NCBI GenBank assembly: GCA_943367715.1
Contig: CALRJY020000032.1
Coordinates: forward strand, 1-64,000
Origin: JAEYXS01 sp943367715
GTDB lineage: Bacteria; Verrucomicrobiota; Verrucomicrobiia; Limisphaerales; JAEYXS01
DNA length: 64,000 nucleotides
Direction of reading: 5' to 3'
The position numbers and the translations under genes were made by a program. This document shows, in pieces, positions 15,582 to 24,830 of this stretch. How positions within the stretch are numbered: the stretch's first letter is position 1; each line of letters opens with the position of its first letter. The notes beneath the pieces were generated by a model, which saw only the letters and a list, made by a program, of their open reading frames with translations, was not told where the DNA came from and ran no database searches.

Positions 15582-16298
15582 ATTGGCCTTCACCCCATAA
15601 TTGATCCCCATCACTCCTCCCAGCAGGTTCACCACTTGGACATCTTGGCAGCCAAGCTTGTGCATCAGCTTCTCCACCCCGCGTTGCGCCGGGTAGTGCT
15701 GGAGGGATTTCAAGATGTAAGCGTGCGTATCGGAATCCCCACAGAAGAGCCGACCGAAGACCGGCACGAACCATTTCAGATACTGAAAGTAGCCGAATCG
15801 CCACAGCCGGTTATCCGGTATGCCAAAGTCTAGGACCAAGAGCCGCCCGCCCGGCTTGAGCACCCGCAGCATCTCTTTCAAGCCACCCTCGAAATCCGCC
15901 AAGTTCCGCAGGCCATAGCTGATCGTCAGGACATCCACCGAACTGTCCGGCGCAGGCAGATTTAGGGCATCCCCCCGCACAAACTCCACCCCTTTTACCC
16001 CGTCCCGCTCTTGCCGTTGCTTGGCCACGGCCAGCATAGGACCGCTAAAATCCACCCCTAAGACCTCAGCCCCCTGACCAACCAAGGCAAACGCTACATC
16101 CCCCGTGCCGCAACAAAGGTCCAAGGCCTTCTCCCCGGGCTTCACTTGCGCCAATTTGATCAACTTCCGCTTCCAATACCGGTGCAGCCCAAAGCTTTGC
16201 AAATCGTTGATGAGGTCGTAACGGGGCGCAATGGCGGCGAAAAGGTCATTCACCTTTTCCGCCCGCTTCTCACCCGCCTCATAGAACTTGTTGGCCAT
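15576..16298 (-). CDS. menG: Demethylmenaquinone methyltransferase
   Basis: A 240-residue class I SAM methyltransferase of the UbiE/MenG family, starting at ATG 16298 (MANKFYEAGEKRAEKVNDLF). Motifs: IAPRYDLINDLQSFGLHRYWK, motif I ALDLCCGTGDVAFAL, LTISYGLRNL and LLVLDFGIP. It performs the last C-methylation of menaquinone (or ubiquinone). MenG is preferred because no ubiquinone genes are seen, but the sequence alone cannot separate them. The gene is divergent from topB. Confidence 0.9.
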   Translation of the reverse strand: MANKFYEAGEKRAEKVNDLFAAIAPRYDLINDLQSFGLHRYWKRKLIKLAQVKPGEKALDLCCGTGDVAFALVGQGAEVLGVDFSGPMLAVAKQRQERDGVKGVEFVRGDALNLPAPDSSVDVLTISYGLRNLADFEGGLKEMLRVLKPGGRLLVLDFGIPDNRLWRFGYFQYLKWFVPVFGRLFCGDSDTHAYILKSLQHYPAQRGVEKLMHKLGCQDVQVVNLLGGVMGINYGVKANR

Positions 16299-16332
16299 TG
16301 CGCGGACGCACTGTAACCCGGCAGACCGGGTG

Positions 16333-16468
16333 AGTTCCAAGTTCAAAGCTTAAAGTTCAAAGTATTTCCCTGTCATATCCCTTCGACCAGAAGACCTTAC
16401 GCAACTCATTGGACAAAAAGATGTTAAACCGCAACCAACCTTGAACTTTAAACCTTAAACTTTGAACT
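16333..16468. repeat. AAGTTCAAAG-type inverted repeat between menG and topB
   Basis: The stretch around 16339-16362 (AAGTTCAAAGCTTAAAGTTC) and that at 16441-16468 (TTGAACTTTAAACCTTAAAC) are imperfect inverted copies of each other, enclosing about 80 bases. The 287-base gap is otherwise non-coding and must hold both divergent promoters. Confidence 0.55.
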
Positions 16469-16585
16469 ATCTCGGCCTTCCGCCGAGAATGAGTTTTTGA
16501 CTTGTGCCATTTTTTTGTCCACGTTTCGGCCCTTGTAAAGCCTTGGGAGTGCATAAATGGCTTTACAGGTGTAACTGTTACCGAC

Positions 16586-19387
16586 ATGGGCAAAGCATTG
16601 ATCATCGCAGAGAAGCCGTCCGTTGCGGGCGACATTGCCAAGGCATTGGGTGGCTTCAAGAAGACGGACGACTATTACGAGAGCGATAACGCCGTCATCG
16701 CCTCGGCGGTCGGCCATTTGCTCGAGATCGCGTGCCCGGAAGAGTATGAAGCCAAGAAGGGCAAGTGGAGCTTTGCCAATTTGCCGGTTATTCCCCCTCA
16801 TTTCGCCCTGATTCCGCGTGAAAAGAGCATGGATAAGCTCAAGACGCTCCAGAAGCTCATCAAGCGCAAGGACGTGGACAAGCTGATCAATGCTTGCGAT
16901 GCTGGGCGCGAAGGCGAACTGATTTTCCGCTATATCATCCAGCACACGGCCGCGAAGCAGCCCATCCAACGTCTCTGGCTGCAAAGCATGACGGCGTCTG
17001 CCATTAAGGAAGGCTTCAACAAGCTCCGTAGTGGCGCGGACCTGCAACCGCTCGCGGATGCCGCCACCTGCCGCAGTGAGGCCGACTGGCTCGTAGGCAT
17101 CAATGGCACCCGGGTGATGACCGCCTTCAATTCCAAGGGCGGCGGCTTCAACAAGACCACCGTGGGTCGTGTGCAGACCCCTACCCTCGCCATCTTGGTG
17201 GAGCGCGAGGAAAAGATTCGCCGGTTCATCTCCCGCACTTACTGGGAGGCGAATGCCTCGTTCACGTGCGAAGCGGGCGAATACATCGGTCGCTGGTTCG
17301 ATGAAAAGTTTTCCAAACCGCCCGGCAGCAAAGAAGCGGATGAAGGTCTGCGCGCCGAACGTATCTGGGACAAGAACCAGGCGGAAGCCATCAAGAGCAA
17401 GTGCTTGGGCAAGCCCGGTATCGTAACGGAAGAGAGCAAGCCGAGCAACCAGCTCTCCCAGCTCCTCTATGATTTGACGAGCTTGCAGCGCGATGCCAAC
17501 CGCCGTTTCGGTCTCTCCGCCACGCGTACTTTGCAGATCGCGCAAGCACTCTACGAACGTCACAAGGCCCTGACCTATCCTCGTACTGATGCCCGCGCCC
17601 TGCCGGAAGATTATCTGGGCACCACGCGTAATACGCTCGAGGCGATGTCAGACACGCCGTACGCCCGCTTTGCCGGCACGATTCTGGAACAGGGCTGGGT
17701 GCGCCCGAACAAGCGCATTTTCAACAACGCCAAGATCTCGGATCACTTTGCGATCATCCCGACCGGCGTGGCGCCGAAGGATCTGAATGACGTAGAACAA
17801 CGCGTCTATGACATGGTGGTGCGCCGCTTCCTGTCCGTGTTTTATCCTGCAGCGGAATACCTCATCACCACTCGCATCACGCGCGTGGAAGGCGAGCCTT
17901 TCAAGACGGACGGCAAAGTCCTCGTCAAAGCGGGCTGGCTCGAAGTCTACGGCAAAGAAGGCGCAGGCGATGCCGATGATACCACCAGCAATCTGGTGCC
18001 GGTGAAGGCGGGCGAGAAAGTCCACACCCGCGACATCGAGCTCAAGGAATCGCAGACCAAGCCCCCACCGCGCTATTCGGAAGCCACGTTGCTCTCCGCC
18101 ATGGAAGGCGCCGGCAAGTTGGTGGACGACGAAGAATTGCGCGAAGCGATGAGCGAACGCGGCTTGGGCACACCCGCCACGCGTGCATCCGTCATCGAAG
18201 GTCTCGTTTACGAAGAGTATCTCTATCGCAATGGCAATGAGCTCCAGCCCACGGGCAAGGCGTTCATGCTCATCGCGCTGTTGCGCGGGCTGAACATCCA
18301 GGAATTGTCCAAGCCGGAGCTGACGGGCGATTGGGAGTTCAAGCTCAAGCAGATGGAGCAAGGCAAGCTCTCGCGGCCGGATTTCATGGCGCAGATCGCG
18401 GACATGACGCGCCGGATCGTGGAGCGCACCAAAGGTTTCCCCGGTGATGAAGTGCCCGGTGATTTCGGCGATCTCAAGACGCCTTGCCCCAAGTGCGGCG
18501 CGATCGTCAAAGAGAACTACCGCAAGTACCAGTGCCCGAAGTGCGATTTCGCCATCCCCAAGTTCCTGGCGGGCCGCTTGATGGAAGCTTCGGAAACCGA
18601 GGCGCTCATCACCAATCGCGTGCTGGGTCCGCTGCAAGGTTTCCGGAGCAAGCAAGGCTTTCCCTTCGCCGCCATGCTGAAGTTGACGGACGAGCACAAG
18701 CTCGAGTTCGACTTCGGCAATGACAAGAAGGAAGGCGAATCTTCCACGCCTGTTGATTTCACCGGCAAGACGCCGCTGGGCAAATGCCCGAAGTGCGGGG
18801 CGCAGGTGTTCGAGAACGGCATGCATTACGTCTGCGAGAAGGCCACGGGTCCGGAAAAGACCTGCGACTTCCGCGCGTCCAAGGTCATTCTGCAACAGGA
18901 GATCGACGCCACGCAGATGACCAAGCTCCTCGCCGATGGCAAGACGGACGTGCTGAAGGGCTTCGTCTCCAAGAAGACAAACCGCAAGTTCGATGCCTTC
19001 ATGGTGCTGAAGAAGGGCGAAGTAAAGTTCGAGTTCCCGCCCCGCGAAGCCAAGAAGGGAGCGAAGAGCAAGGAACCCGTGCCGAAGATCGATTTCACCG
19101 GCCTCACCCCGCTCAATGGCAAATGCCCGAAGTGCGGCGGCCAGGTCTTCGAGACCGCCGACAACTATCTCTGCGAGAACACGCAGCGCGACGCCAAGAA
19201 GTGCACCTTCAAGACGGGCAAGCTGGTCCTCCAGCAACCCATCGACAAGGAACAAGCGGAGAAGCTGCTCAAGAACAAGCGCACCGACCTGCTCACCGCC
19301 TTCGTCTCCCGCTCCGGCAAGCCCTTCAAGGCTCATCTGGTGGTGAAGAAAACCGGCAAGGTGGAGTTCGAGTTCCCGGATAGTTAG
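16586..19387 (+). CDS. topB: DNA topoisomerase III with three C-terminal zinc-ribbon/Crpt repeats
   Basis: A 933-residue type IA topoisomerase starting at ATG 16586 (MGKALIIAEKPSVAGDIAKAL). Toprim motifs: the start itself and DAGREGELIFRYI. The catalytic tyrosine is Tyr331 in ALTYPRTDARALP. After the core (about 1-620) the tail holds three units, each a CPKCG zinc ribbon followed by a topoisomerase C-terminal repeat (GPLQGFRSKQGFPF, DVLKGFVSKKTNRKF, DLLTAFVSRSGKPF), starting near residues 633, 734 and 847. The tail should bind single-stranded DNA and help decatenation. An upstream in-frame start at 16502 is not supported by family length. The enzyme probably acts in chromosome decatenation together with the recombinase next door. 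Confidence 0.93.
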   Translation: MGKALIIAEKPSVAGDIAKALGGFKKTDDYYESDNAVIASAVGHLLEIACPEEYEAKKGKWSFANLPVIPPHFALIPREKSMDKLKTLQKLIKRKDVDKLINACDAGREGELIFRYIIQHTAAKQPIQRLWLQSMTASAIKEGFNKLRSGADLQPLADAATCRSEADWLVGINGTRVMTAFNSKGGGFNKTTVGRVQTPTLAILVEREEKIRRFISRTYWEANASFTCEAGEYIGRWFDEKFSKPPGSKEADEGLRAERIWDKNQAEAIKSKCLGKPGIVTEESKPSNQLSQLLYDLTSLQRDANRRFGLSATRTLQIAQALYERHKALTYPRTDARALPEDYLGTTRNTLEAMSDTPYARFAGTILEQGWVRPNKRIFNNAKISDHFAIIPTGVAPKDLNDVEQRVYDMVVRRFLSVFYPAAEYLITTRITRVEGEPFKTDGKVLVKAGWLEVYGKEGAGDADDTTSNLVPVKAGEKVHTRDIELKESQTKPPPRYSEATLLSAMEGAGKLVDDEELREAMSERGLGTPATRASVIEGLVYEEYLYRNGNELQPTGKAFMLIALLRGLNIQELSKPELTGDWEFKLKQMEQGKLSRPDFMAQIADMTRRIVERTKGFPGDEVPGDFGDLKTPCPKCGAIVKENYRKYQCPKCDFAIPKFLAGRLMEASETEALITNRVLGPLQGFRSKQGFPFAAMLKLTDEHKLEFDFGNDKKEGESSTPVDFTGKTPLGKCPKCGAQVFENGMHYVCEKATGPEKTCDFRASKVILQQEIDATQMTKLLADGKTDVLKGFVSKKTNRKFDAFMVLKKGEVKFEFPPREAKKGAKSKEPVPKIDFTGLTPLNGKCPKCGGQVFETADNYLCENTQRDAKKCTFKTGKLVLQQPIDKEQAEKLLKNKRTDLLTAFVSRSGKPFKAHLVVKKTGKVEFEFPDS

Positions 19388-19443
19388 GCCGCGCTTAGCG
19401 GGACACGCTTGGTATTTCAGTCGAAGTCGGCTATCGTATCCTC

Positions 19444-20403
19444 ATGTCCGAAGCGGCGTCCGAAACTGAGATCAAAGATGAACTGCTTTTGCAGTTCCTC
19501 CAGCATCTCGCGATCGACCGCGATGCTTCGATCTATACGCAGCGTAACTATCGCGAAGCCCTGCTCGATTTCTGTCGCTGGCATGCTGAGGAACGCAAAT
19601 CGCACCCCACTTGGACATCGCTTCAACGCGATGACTTCCGCGCCTTCCTGCGTCACTTAGGACGGAAGAACTTTGGTCGCGCCTCGATCCAGCTTCGCTT
19701 CAGTGCCTTGCGGACATTCTACAAGTTCCTCGTCCGCCGTGGTGAAGTGGAGATGACGCCCATCCGCAACATTTCGTTACCCAAACAACCCAAGCGCCTG
19801 CCCAAGTTCCTCACACCGGAGCAAACGCATGCTTTGATGGATGCCCCGATGCTCGAACTCGCCGCCGCTCAGAAAGCGGAAGCCAAGGGCATCGATCCCG
19901 TCGATTTCTTACGTGATGCCGCCGTGCAGGAACTCATCTACTCCTGCGGCCTGCGTATCAGCGAGGCGTGCGGTTGCAATTTGGAAGACATCGATTGGAA
20001 CGAGCAACTCATCCGCGTACGTGGCAAGGGCAAGAAAGAACGGCAAGTGCCCGTCGGCACTCCTGCCTTGGAAGCCATCCGGAAGTATCGGGATAACTTG
20101 GGCGAACACAACGCCAGCACCGGCGCCGTCTTCTTCAGCAAACCGGAATCTCAAACCCGCTTGCAACCACGTCTTGTCCAACTACGCCTCAAACGCTATC
20201 TGATCGCTGCCGGCCTGGACCACCAGATCACCCCGCACAAGCTGCGCCACAGTTACGCCACCCATCTCTTGAACAACGGTGCCGACCTCCGCAGCGTCCA
20301 GGAACTGCTCGGTCACGCGCATCTGGTGACCACCCAAGTTTACACCCATTTAACCACCGATCGTCTTAAGAAGGCTTATGAATCCGCCCATCCCCGCGCC
20401 TAA
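19444..20403 (+). CDS. xerC: Tyrosine recombinase, XerC/XerD type
   Basis: A 319-residue integrase-family recombinase with an N-terminal SAM-like DNA-binding domain (about 10-105) and a catalytic domain. Catalytic residues are all visible: Arg171 (GLRISE), Lys195 (RGKGKKER), His265 and Arg268 (HKLRHSYATHLL), His291 (LGHAHLVTTQVYTHL) and Tyr300. Size and sequence fit the housekeeping dimer-resolution enzyme rather than a phage integrase. XerC versus XerD cannot be decided. Residues 135-160 carry a small insertion relative to the Escherichia coli proteins. The last 26 bases overlap the next gene. Confidence 0.9.
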   Translation: MSEAASETEIKDELLLQFLQHLAIDRDASIYTQRNYREALLDFCRWHAEERKSHPTWTSLQRDDFRAFLRHLGRKNFGRASIQLRFSALRTFYKFLVRRGEVEMTPIRNISLPKQPKRLPKFLTPEQTHALMDAPMLELAAAQKAEAKGIDPVDFLRDAAVQELIYSCGLRISEACGCNLEDIDWNEQLIRVRGKGKKERQVPVGTPALEAIRKYRDNLGEHNASTGAVFFSKPESQTRLQPRLVQLRLKRYLIAAGLDHQITPHKLRHSYATHLLNNGADLRSVQELLGHAHLVTTQVYTHLTTDRLKKAYESAHPRA

Positions 20404-20755
20404 ACCGTCACGCTTTGCCGGACTTTGGCTTCACTCGCTCTGTACTTTGCTCCTCGCGCTCGGCCTCTTCACCGGTTGCCAGACGAACAAGATCGACTGG
20501 GCCTCCCGCGTCGGCACTTATACCTTCGATGATGCCGTGAAGGAGATGGGCCCGCCCGACAAGACCGCCACACTTACTGATGGCACGCAGGTCTGCGAAT
20601 GGCTCACCTATCGTGGTTCGGATGGCGGCACCGTCATCACCAGCGGCTACTACGGAGTCTACGCCAGCTCCAATCCCGGTTCGCCCGATGCCTTTCTGCG
20701 ACTGACCTTCAATCCCGAGAAGAAACTCACCGAGGCGAAGCGGCTGTACAAGTAA
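20378..20755 (+). CDS. Small BamE-like lipoprotein candidate
   Basis: A 125-residue lipoprotein: basic N-terminus, hydrophobic stretch LCTLLLALGLFTGC with lipobox FTGC near residue 34. The mature part includes YTFDDAVKEMGPPDKTATL, DGTQVCEWL, which resembles the SmpA/OmlA (BamE-like) fold where a helix turns into a beta strand after a G-P-D motif. The family assignment is tentative. It overlaps the recombinase gene by 26 bases in another frame, so translation is probably coupled. Confidence 0.7.
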   Translation: MNPPIPAPKPSRFAGLWLHSLCTLLLALGLFTGCQTNKIDWASRVGTYTFDDAVKEMGPPDKTATLTDGTQVCEWLTYRGSDGGTVITSGYYGVYASSNPGSPDAFLRLTFNPEKKLTEAKRLYK

Positions 20756-20817
20756 ATGCACGGATTTTTAATTCTCGGCTTCACAAGTCGCCGCAACTCT
20801 GTTTTTAATCAGCGCAC

Positions 20818-21174
20818 ATGAGCGACAGCGCCAACATCTGGGATCGATTGACTCAGTTCGTGCTCGTTCTCATCGTCATCGCGATTCTGCTCGGTGTCGG
20901 TGTCTGGTATCTCCCCCTCATCCAGCGCAATGAACGCATGCGCAAAGAGATTTTGCGCCTGGACAACGAGATCCGCCTGGAAGAAACCAAGGCCCGTGAA
21001 TTGAAGGCTTCCATCGATACTCTGCGCGATCCGGCGACAGCTCCCAAAGCCGTCGAACGCCTCGCCCGTGAACGCCTCGGCTACGCCAAACCCGGAGAAA
21101 CGATCATCCGTTTCGAGCCCCCCGGCACCAACAACGTCTCCACCATGCCCGCTCCAGGGCCGGTAACGCAGTAA
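20818..21174 (+). CDS. FtsB/DivIC-like septum formation protein
   Basis: A 118-residue bitopic protein: short cytoplasmic start, one transmembrane helix (about 12-36, FVLVLIVIAILLGVGVWYLP), a periplasmic coiled coil (about 40-85, MRKEILRLDNEIRLEETKAR) and the family motif ERLARERLGYAKPGETII (84-101). This is the layout of FtsB/DivIC, which with FtsL and FtsQ recruits FtsI/FtsW to the divisome. No other division gene is adjacent in this window. Confidence 0.85.
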   Translation: MSDSANIWDRLTQFVLVLIVIAILLGVGVWYLPLIQRNERMRKEILRLDNEIRLEETKARELKASIDTLRDPATAPKAVERLARERLGYAKPGETIIRFEPPGTNNVSTMPAPGPVTQ

Positions 21175-21276
21175 GACGCAACGGTCCCGCTCTATCGACG
21201 TTGGGCATCGGAAGTTGGACATTGGATGTCTCCTATCAATTCGTAAAACGCTTTATCTAGGCTGGCGAGGACTACT

Positions 21277-21663
21277 ATGCCCATGAAGAAAACCATTCCC
21301 GCAGCAAATCCTGACGCTTACATAGCATCTTTGGCAGGCTGGCGCTTGGATTGCGTCACCGGCCTGCGCGACACCGTCAAAGCCGCAGCCAAGCTGGAAG
21401 AGGTCATCAAATGGGGCCACCTCGTTTACTTCAGCAACGGCCCGGTCCTGCTCATCCGTGCGGAGGAAGAGCGCGTTCTCTTCGGCTTCTGGCGCGGCCA
21501 GCTTCTCCGCGCGATCGAGCCCCGCCTGAAACCCGGCGGCAAATACGAGATGGCCACCCTCGAACTCCGCGCGGGCGACACCCTCATCCCCACCACCATC
21601 CGCAAACTCGTAAAATCCGCCGTGAAGCTAAACCAAGTCCACGGTGATCCCACCGACATCTGA
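21277..21663 (+). CDS. DUF1801 (YdhG-like) domain protein
   Basis: A 128-residue cytoplasmic protein of the DUF1801 family, related to the frataxin/YdhG-like fold. Landmarks: RDTVKAAAKLEEVIKWGHLVYF, a glycine-rich turn and an end with IRKLVKSAVKLN. It has no known enzymatic role. It stands alone on the + strand; a 115-base palindromic element begins eight bases after its stop. Confidence 0.8.
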   Translation: MPMKKTIPAANPDAYIASLAGWRLDCVTGLRDTVKAAAKLEEVIKWGHLVYFSNGPVLLIRAEEERVLFGFWRGQLLRAIEPRLKPGGKYEMATLELRAGDTLIPTTIRKLVKSAVKLNQVHGDPTDI

Positions 21664-21670
21664 TCCCCAA

Positions 21671-21785
21671 GTAGCGCAGGTTGGCAACCTGCTGTGTCGC
21701 CGACTGGCAGTCGGCAGGAGCTCGAGTATTTCACGATTTCGCAGATTACCAATCTGCGACACAGCAGACCACCGGTCTGCGCTAC
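21671..21785. repeat. Composite inverted-repeat element (REP/MITE-like)
   Basis: Nested inverted repeats: outer GTAGCGCAG (21671-21679) with CTGCGCTAC (21777-21785), inner CTGCTGTGTCGC (21689-21700) with GCGACACAGCAG (21756-21767). Smaller hairpins (AGGTTGGCAACCT, GCCGACTGGCAGTCGGC, GCAGATTACCAATCTGC, AGACCACCGGTCT) sit between. The whole 115-base unit can fold as a branched structure and lies between two + strand genes. Confidence 0.8.
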
Positions 21786-21846
21786 AATCCCCGTCTTCCC
21801 CTTCCCTTGAAGAAGATTCACGTTAGCGACGTCCATACTTTGTCAT

Positions 21847-24549
21847 ATGCCGCGCCTCTTTTTAATCGCCCTGTCGCTCTGGATCGTCACGACATCGCTT
21901 GTCTCCGCCGCCACCCTCCACGTCGCGCCCACCGGCAACGACCAATGGTCCGGCAAACTCGCCACGCCGAACGCCACAAGGACCGATGGCCCGCTCGCCT
22001 CACTCGATGGCGCACGCCTCGCCGTGCGCAAACTCAAAGCCGCCACGCCCGACGAACCCGTCACCGTCCAATTCGCCACCGGCACCTATGCGCTCACCAA
22101 TGCCGTGAAGTTCGATCTCGCGGACAGCGGCAGCGCGAAAGGTCCCATCCGTTACGAAGCCGCTCCCGCTGCCAAGCCGGTGATCAGCGGTGGACGCGTC
22201 ATCAAAGGCTTCAAGCCCGCCGCTAATGGGCTCTGGACGGCTGAGGTGCCCGAGGTGAAATCCGGTCAGTGGTATTTCGAGCAGCTTTGGGTAAATGGTC
22301 AACGCGCCACCCGCGCCCGCACGCCGAACAAATTCTTCTACTACATGCAGAGCGTGGAAGAGACCACACTGGATGCCGCCAACGCCAAAGCCCGCGCCAA
22401 GAAAGCCACCCAGACCGTCACCACGCTGCCAGAGAACCTGAAATCCCTCGTCTCGTTAAAACCGGATGAATTGAAAGACGTCAACCTCGTCGCTTTTCAT
22501 AAATGGGACAACACCCGACGTTTCCTCGATTCCGTGAATGCCACCACCGGCACCTTCACCACCTCCGGCGAAGGCATGAAGTCTTGGAACTCTTGGGACA
22601 ACAAAACCGGTTTCCATTTCGAGAATTACTTGGGCGCTCTTGATGCCGCAGGCGAATGGTTCCTGAGCCGTAGCGGCACGCTCTATTACAAGCCGCGTCC
22701 GGGCGAAGACATGACCAAGGCCGAGATCATCGCGCCCGTCGCCGACAAGTTCCTCGTCATCGCCGGTGATTCCACGAATGGCAAATTCGTCAGCCACCTG
22801 ACCTTCAAGGGCCTCACCTTCCAGCACGCGCAATGGCTCACGCCGCCCACCGGCTTCGAGCCCGCCCAAGCGGCGGCACCGATTGATGCGGTCGTGCAAG
22901 TCGATGGCGCGCGGAACATCACAATCGAAGATTGTGAGATCAGCCACTTCGGCACCTACGCCATCTGGTTCCGCAAAGGGTGCAAGGATAACATCGTGCA
23001 ACGCTGCTTCATCCACGACTTCGGCGCGGGCGGTGTGCGCATCGGCGAGGCAGGCATCGCCGCCAAGCCTGATGACCGCACCAGCCATACGACGGTAGAT
23101 AACAACATCATCCGGCACGGTGGGCATGTCTTCCCCTGCGCTGTGGGCGTGTGGATCGGTCACAGTGGCGACAACAAAGTCACGAACAACGACATCGCGG
23201 ACCTCTATTACTCCGGTATCTCCGTCGGCTGGCGCTGGGGTTATGCGGAGAGTTTGGCTAAACGGAACACGATTGATTTCAACCACATCCACCACATCGG
23301 CTGGGGCCTGCTAAGCGACATGGGCGCGGTTTACACCCTCGGACCTTCCGAGGGCACGACCGTCAGCCACAACCGCATCCACGATATCAACTCCTTCACC
23401 TATGGCGGCTGGGGTCTCTACAACGACGAAGGCAGCACCGGCATTGTGATGGAGAACAACCTCGTCTATAACACCAAGACCGGCGGCTACCATCAGCATT
23501 ACGGCAAGGAAAACGTCATCCGGAACAACATCTTCGCCTACGCCATCGAGCATCAACTCCAGCGCACGCGCGTGGAACCGCACATCTCCTTCTACTTCAC
23601 GAACAACCTCGTCCTCTGGAAGACCGGCCCGCTCCTCGCCAGCAACTGGAAGGACACCAACGTGGTGATGAACAATAACGTGTACTGGAACGCTGCCGGT
23701 GAACCAGTCAAGTTCCTCGACCTGTCCTTCACCGACTGGCAGAAGCTCGGCAAAGACAAGACCAGCCAGGTCACCGATCCGAAGTTCGTCTCACCGGAGA
23801 AGTATGACTTCACGTTGAAGACGGATTCACCGGCCTTGAAGCTGGGTTTCAAACCTTTCGACTACAACAAAGCCGGGGTGTATGGCGATGCCGCTTGGAC
23901 GAAGCTCGCCAGTTCCGTCACCTATCCACCGGTTGAGATGCCACCGGCGCCTCCCGGACCGCCGCCCATGAGTTTCAAGGAAGAATTCGAGAAACTGCCC
24001 GTGGGCTCGGAAGTGAAAAAGGCCACCGTGAGCACGGAAAAGAAAGGCGACAGCATCGCCGTCACGGAAGAGAAAGCCGCTTCCGGCAAACGCAGCCTCA
24101 AGATCACGGATGCACCGGGCCTGAAAGCGGTTTTCAATCCGCATTTCCATTTCGATCCCAACCACAAGGACGGCATCACCACCTGCACCTATGACATCTA
24201 CTTGGAGCCGGGAGTGGTCTTCAATCACGAATGGCGCGACAGCTCCGCCCCCTACAAGACCGGCCCCGCCCTGTGGATCCAAGGTGGCAAACTCACCGCC
24301 GCCGGCAAACAAATCTCCATCCCAAATAACCAATGGGTCCGCCTCGAAGTGAAAGCGGGCCTAGGCACGAAATCCACCGGCACGTGGGATCTCACCGTGT
24401 CCGTGGCCGGACAAGCGCCCCAGAAGTTCACCGGCTTGAAAAACACCAATGCGGATTGGAAGGAACTGCACTGGCTGGGCTTCGTGAGCAATGCCCAGGT
24501 GAAGACGGTTTACTATCTGGATAATCTGGAGCTAAAGAATCAGAAGTGA
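21847..24549 (+). CDS. Secreted right-handed beta-helix protein with C-terminal sandwich domain
   Basis: A 900-residue exported protein. Signal peptide: MPRLFLIALSLWIVTTSLVSA. Residues 24-300 hold the start of a pectate-lyase-like domain (LHVAPTGNDQWSGKLATPN). Residues 300-620 are Asn/His-rich parallel beta-helix coils (ITIEDCEISHFGTYAIW, NNDIADLYYSGISVG, HNRIHDINSFTYGGWGLYN). The last 200 residues (about 700-900: EEFEKLPVGSEVKKATVS, YLDNLELKN) look like a concanavalin-like sugar-binding sandwich. It is likely a polysaccharide lyase or carbohydrate-binding protein; the catalytic residues cannot be assigned. A P-rich linker (PPAPPGPPP) separates the parts. Confidence 0.75.
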   Translation: MPRLFLIALSLWIVTTSLVSAATLHVAPTGNDQWSGKLATPNATRTDGPLASLDGARLAVRKLKAATPDEPVTVQFATGTYALTNAVKFDLADSGSAKGPIRYEAAPAAKPVISGGRVIKGFKPAANGLWTAEVPEVKSGQWYFEQLWVNGQRATRARTPNKFFYYMQSVEETTLDAANAKARAKKATQTVTTLPENLKSLVSLKPDELKDVNLVAFHKWDNTRRFLDSVNATTGTFTTSGEGMKSWNSWDNKTGFHFENYLGALDAAGEWFLSRSGTLYYKPRPGEDMTKAEIIAPVADKFLVIAGDSTNGKFVSHLTFKGLTFQHAQWLTPPTGFEPAQAAAPIDAVVQVDGARNITIEDCEISHFGTYAIWFRKGCKDNIVQRCFIHDFGAGGVRIGEAGIAAKPDDRTSHTTVDNNIIRHGGHVFPCAVGVWIGHSGDNKVTNNDIADLYYSGISVGWRWGYAESLAKRNTIDFNHIHHIGWGLLSDMGAVYTLGPSEGTTVSHNRIHDINSFTYGGWGLYNDEGSTGIVMENNLVYNTKTGGYHQHYGKENVIRNNIFAYAIEHQLQRTRVEPHISFYFTNNLVLWKTGPLLASNWKDTNVVMNNNVYWNAAGEPVKFLDLSFTDWQKLGKDKTSQVTDPKFVSPEKYDFTLKTDSPALKLGFKPFDYNKAGVYGDAAWTKLASSVTYPPVEMPPAPPGPPPMSFKEEFEKLPVGSEVKKATVSTEKKGDSIAVTEEKAASGKRSLKITDAPGLKAVFNPHFHFDPNHKDGITTCTYDIYLEPGVVFNHEWRDSSAPYKTGPALWIQGGKLTAAGKQISIPNNQWVRLEVKAGLGTKSTGTWDLTVSVAGQAPQKFTGLKNTNADWKELHWLGFVSNAQVKTVYYLDNLELKNQK

Positions 24550-24580
24550 GATCGCCACCAGTCCCGGAGGGGCGTCTGCT

Positions 24581-24748
24581 GGTAGCCACGGGTGACCGAA
24601 GGGAACCCGTGGGATAGTTCTCAAATGATTGCGCTCCGTTAGGAGCGCGTGATTTCGAGTGTTACACTGAAACATCATCCGCCCCTCCAGGGCGGTATTC
24701 TTTCTATTCCATCTATCCACGGGTTCCCTTCGGTCACCCGTGGCTACC
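24581..24748. repeat. Pair of inverted 32-base near-palindromic repeats
   Basis: Perfect 32-base inverted repeats: 24581-24612 and 24717-24748, each containing CCACGGGT ... ACCCGTGG, enclose about 104 bases with other palindromes (GCGCTCC / GGAGCGC). A copy with one mismatch in the central 27 bases is at 7663-7689. No gene lies in the 281-base gap. Confidence 0.85.
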
Positions 24749-24778
24749 CGCACTTGCCCCCCTGGGGCAAAAGCAAAA

Positions 24779-24803
24779 GGGCCGCATCACTGCGGCCCTT
24801 TTT
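24779..24803. terminator. Bidirectional intrinsic terminator
   Basis: GGGCCGCA (24779-24786), loop TCAC, TGCGGCCC (24791-24798), then TTTTT on the + strand and, on the minus strand, TTTTGCTTTTGC. It serves frr and any + strand transcript from the beta-helix gene. Confidence 0.9.
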
Positions 24804-24830
24804 CGTTTTAACAAATTCTGAAAACAAGAC

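Noticed and set aside
15544..15804. Longer N-terminus for the propeller protein
   Set aside because: It would overlap menG by about 230 bases and adds a basic, low-complexity stretch; ATG 15543 is preferred.
17648..19336. 562-codon frame antisense to topB
   Set aside because: Exact complement of a well-conserved gene; the product lacks any recognisable fold and mirrors codon bias.
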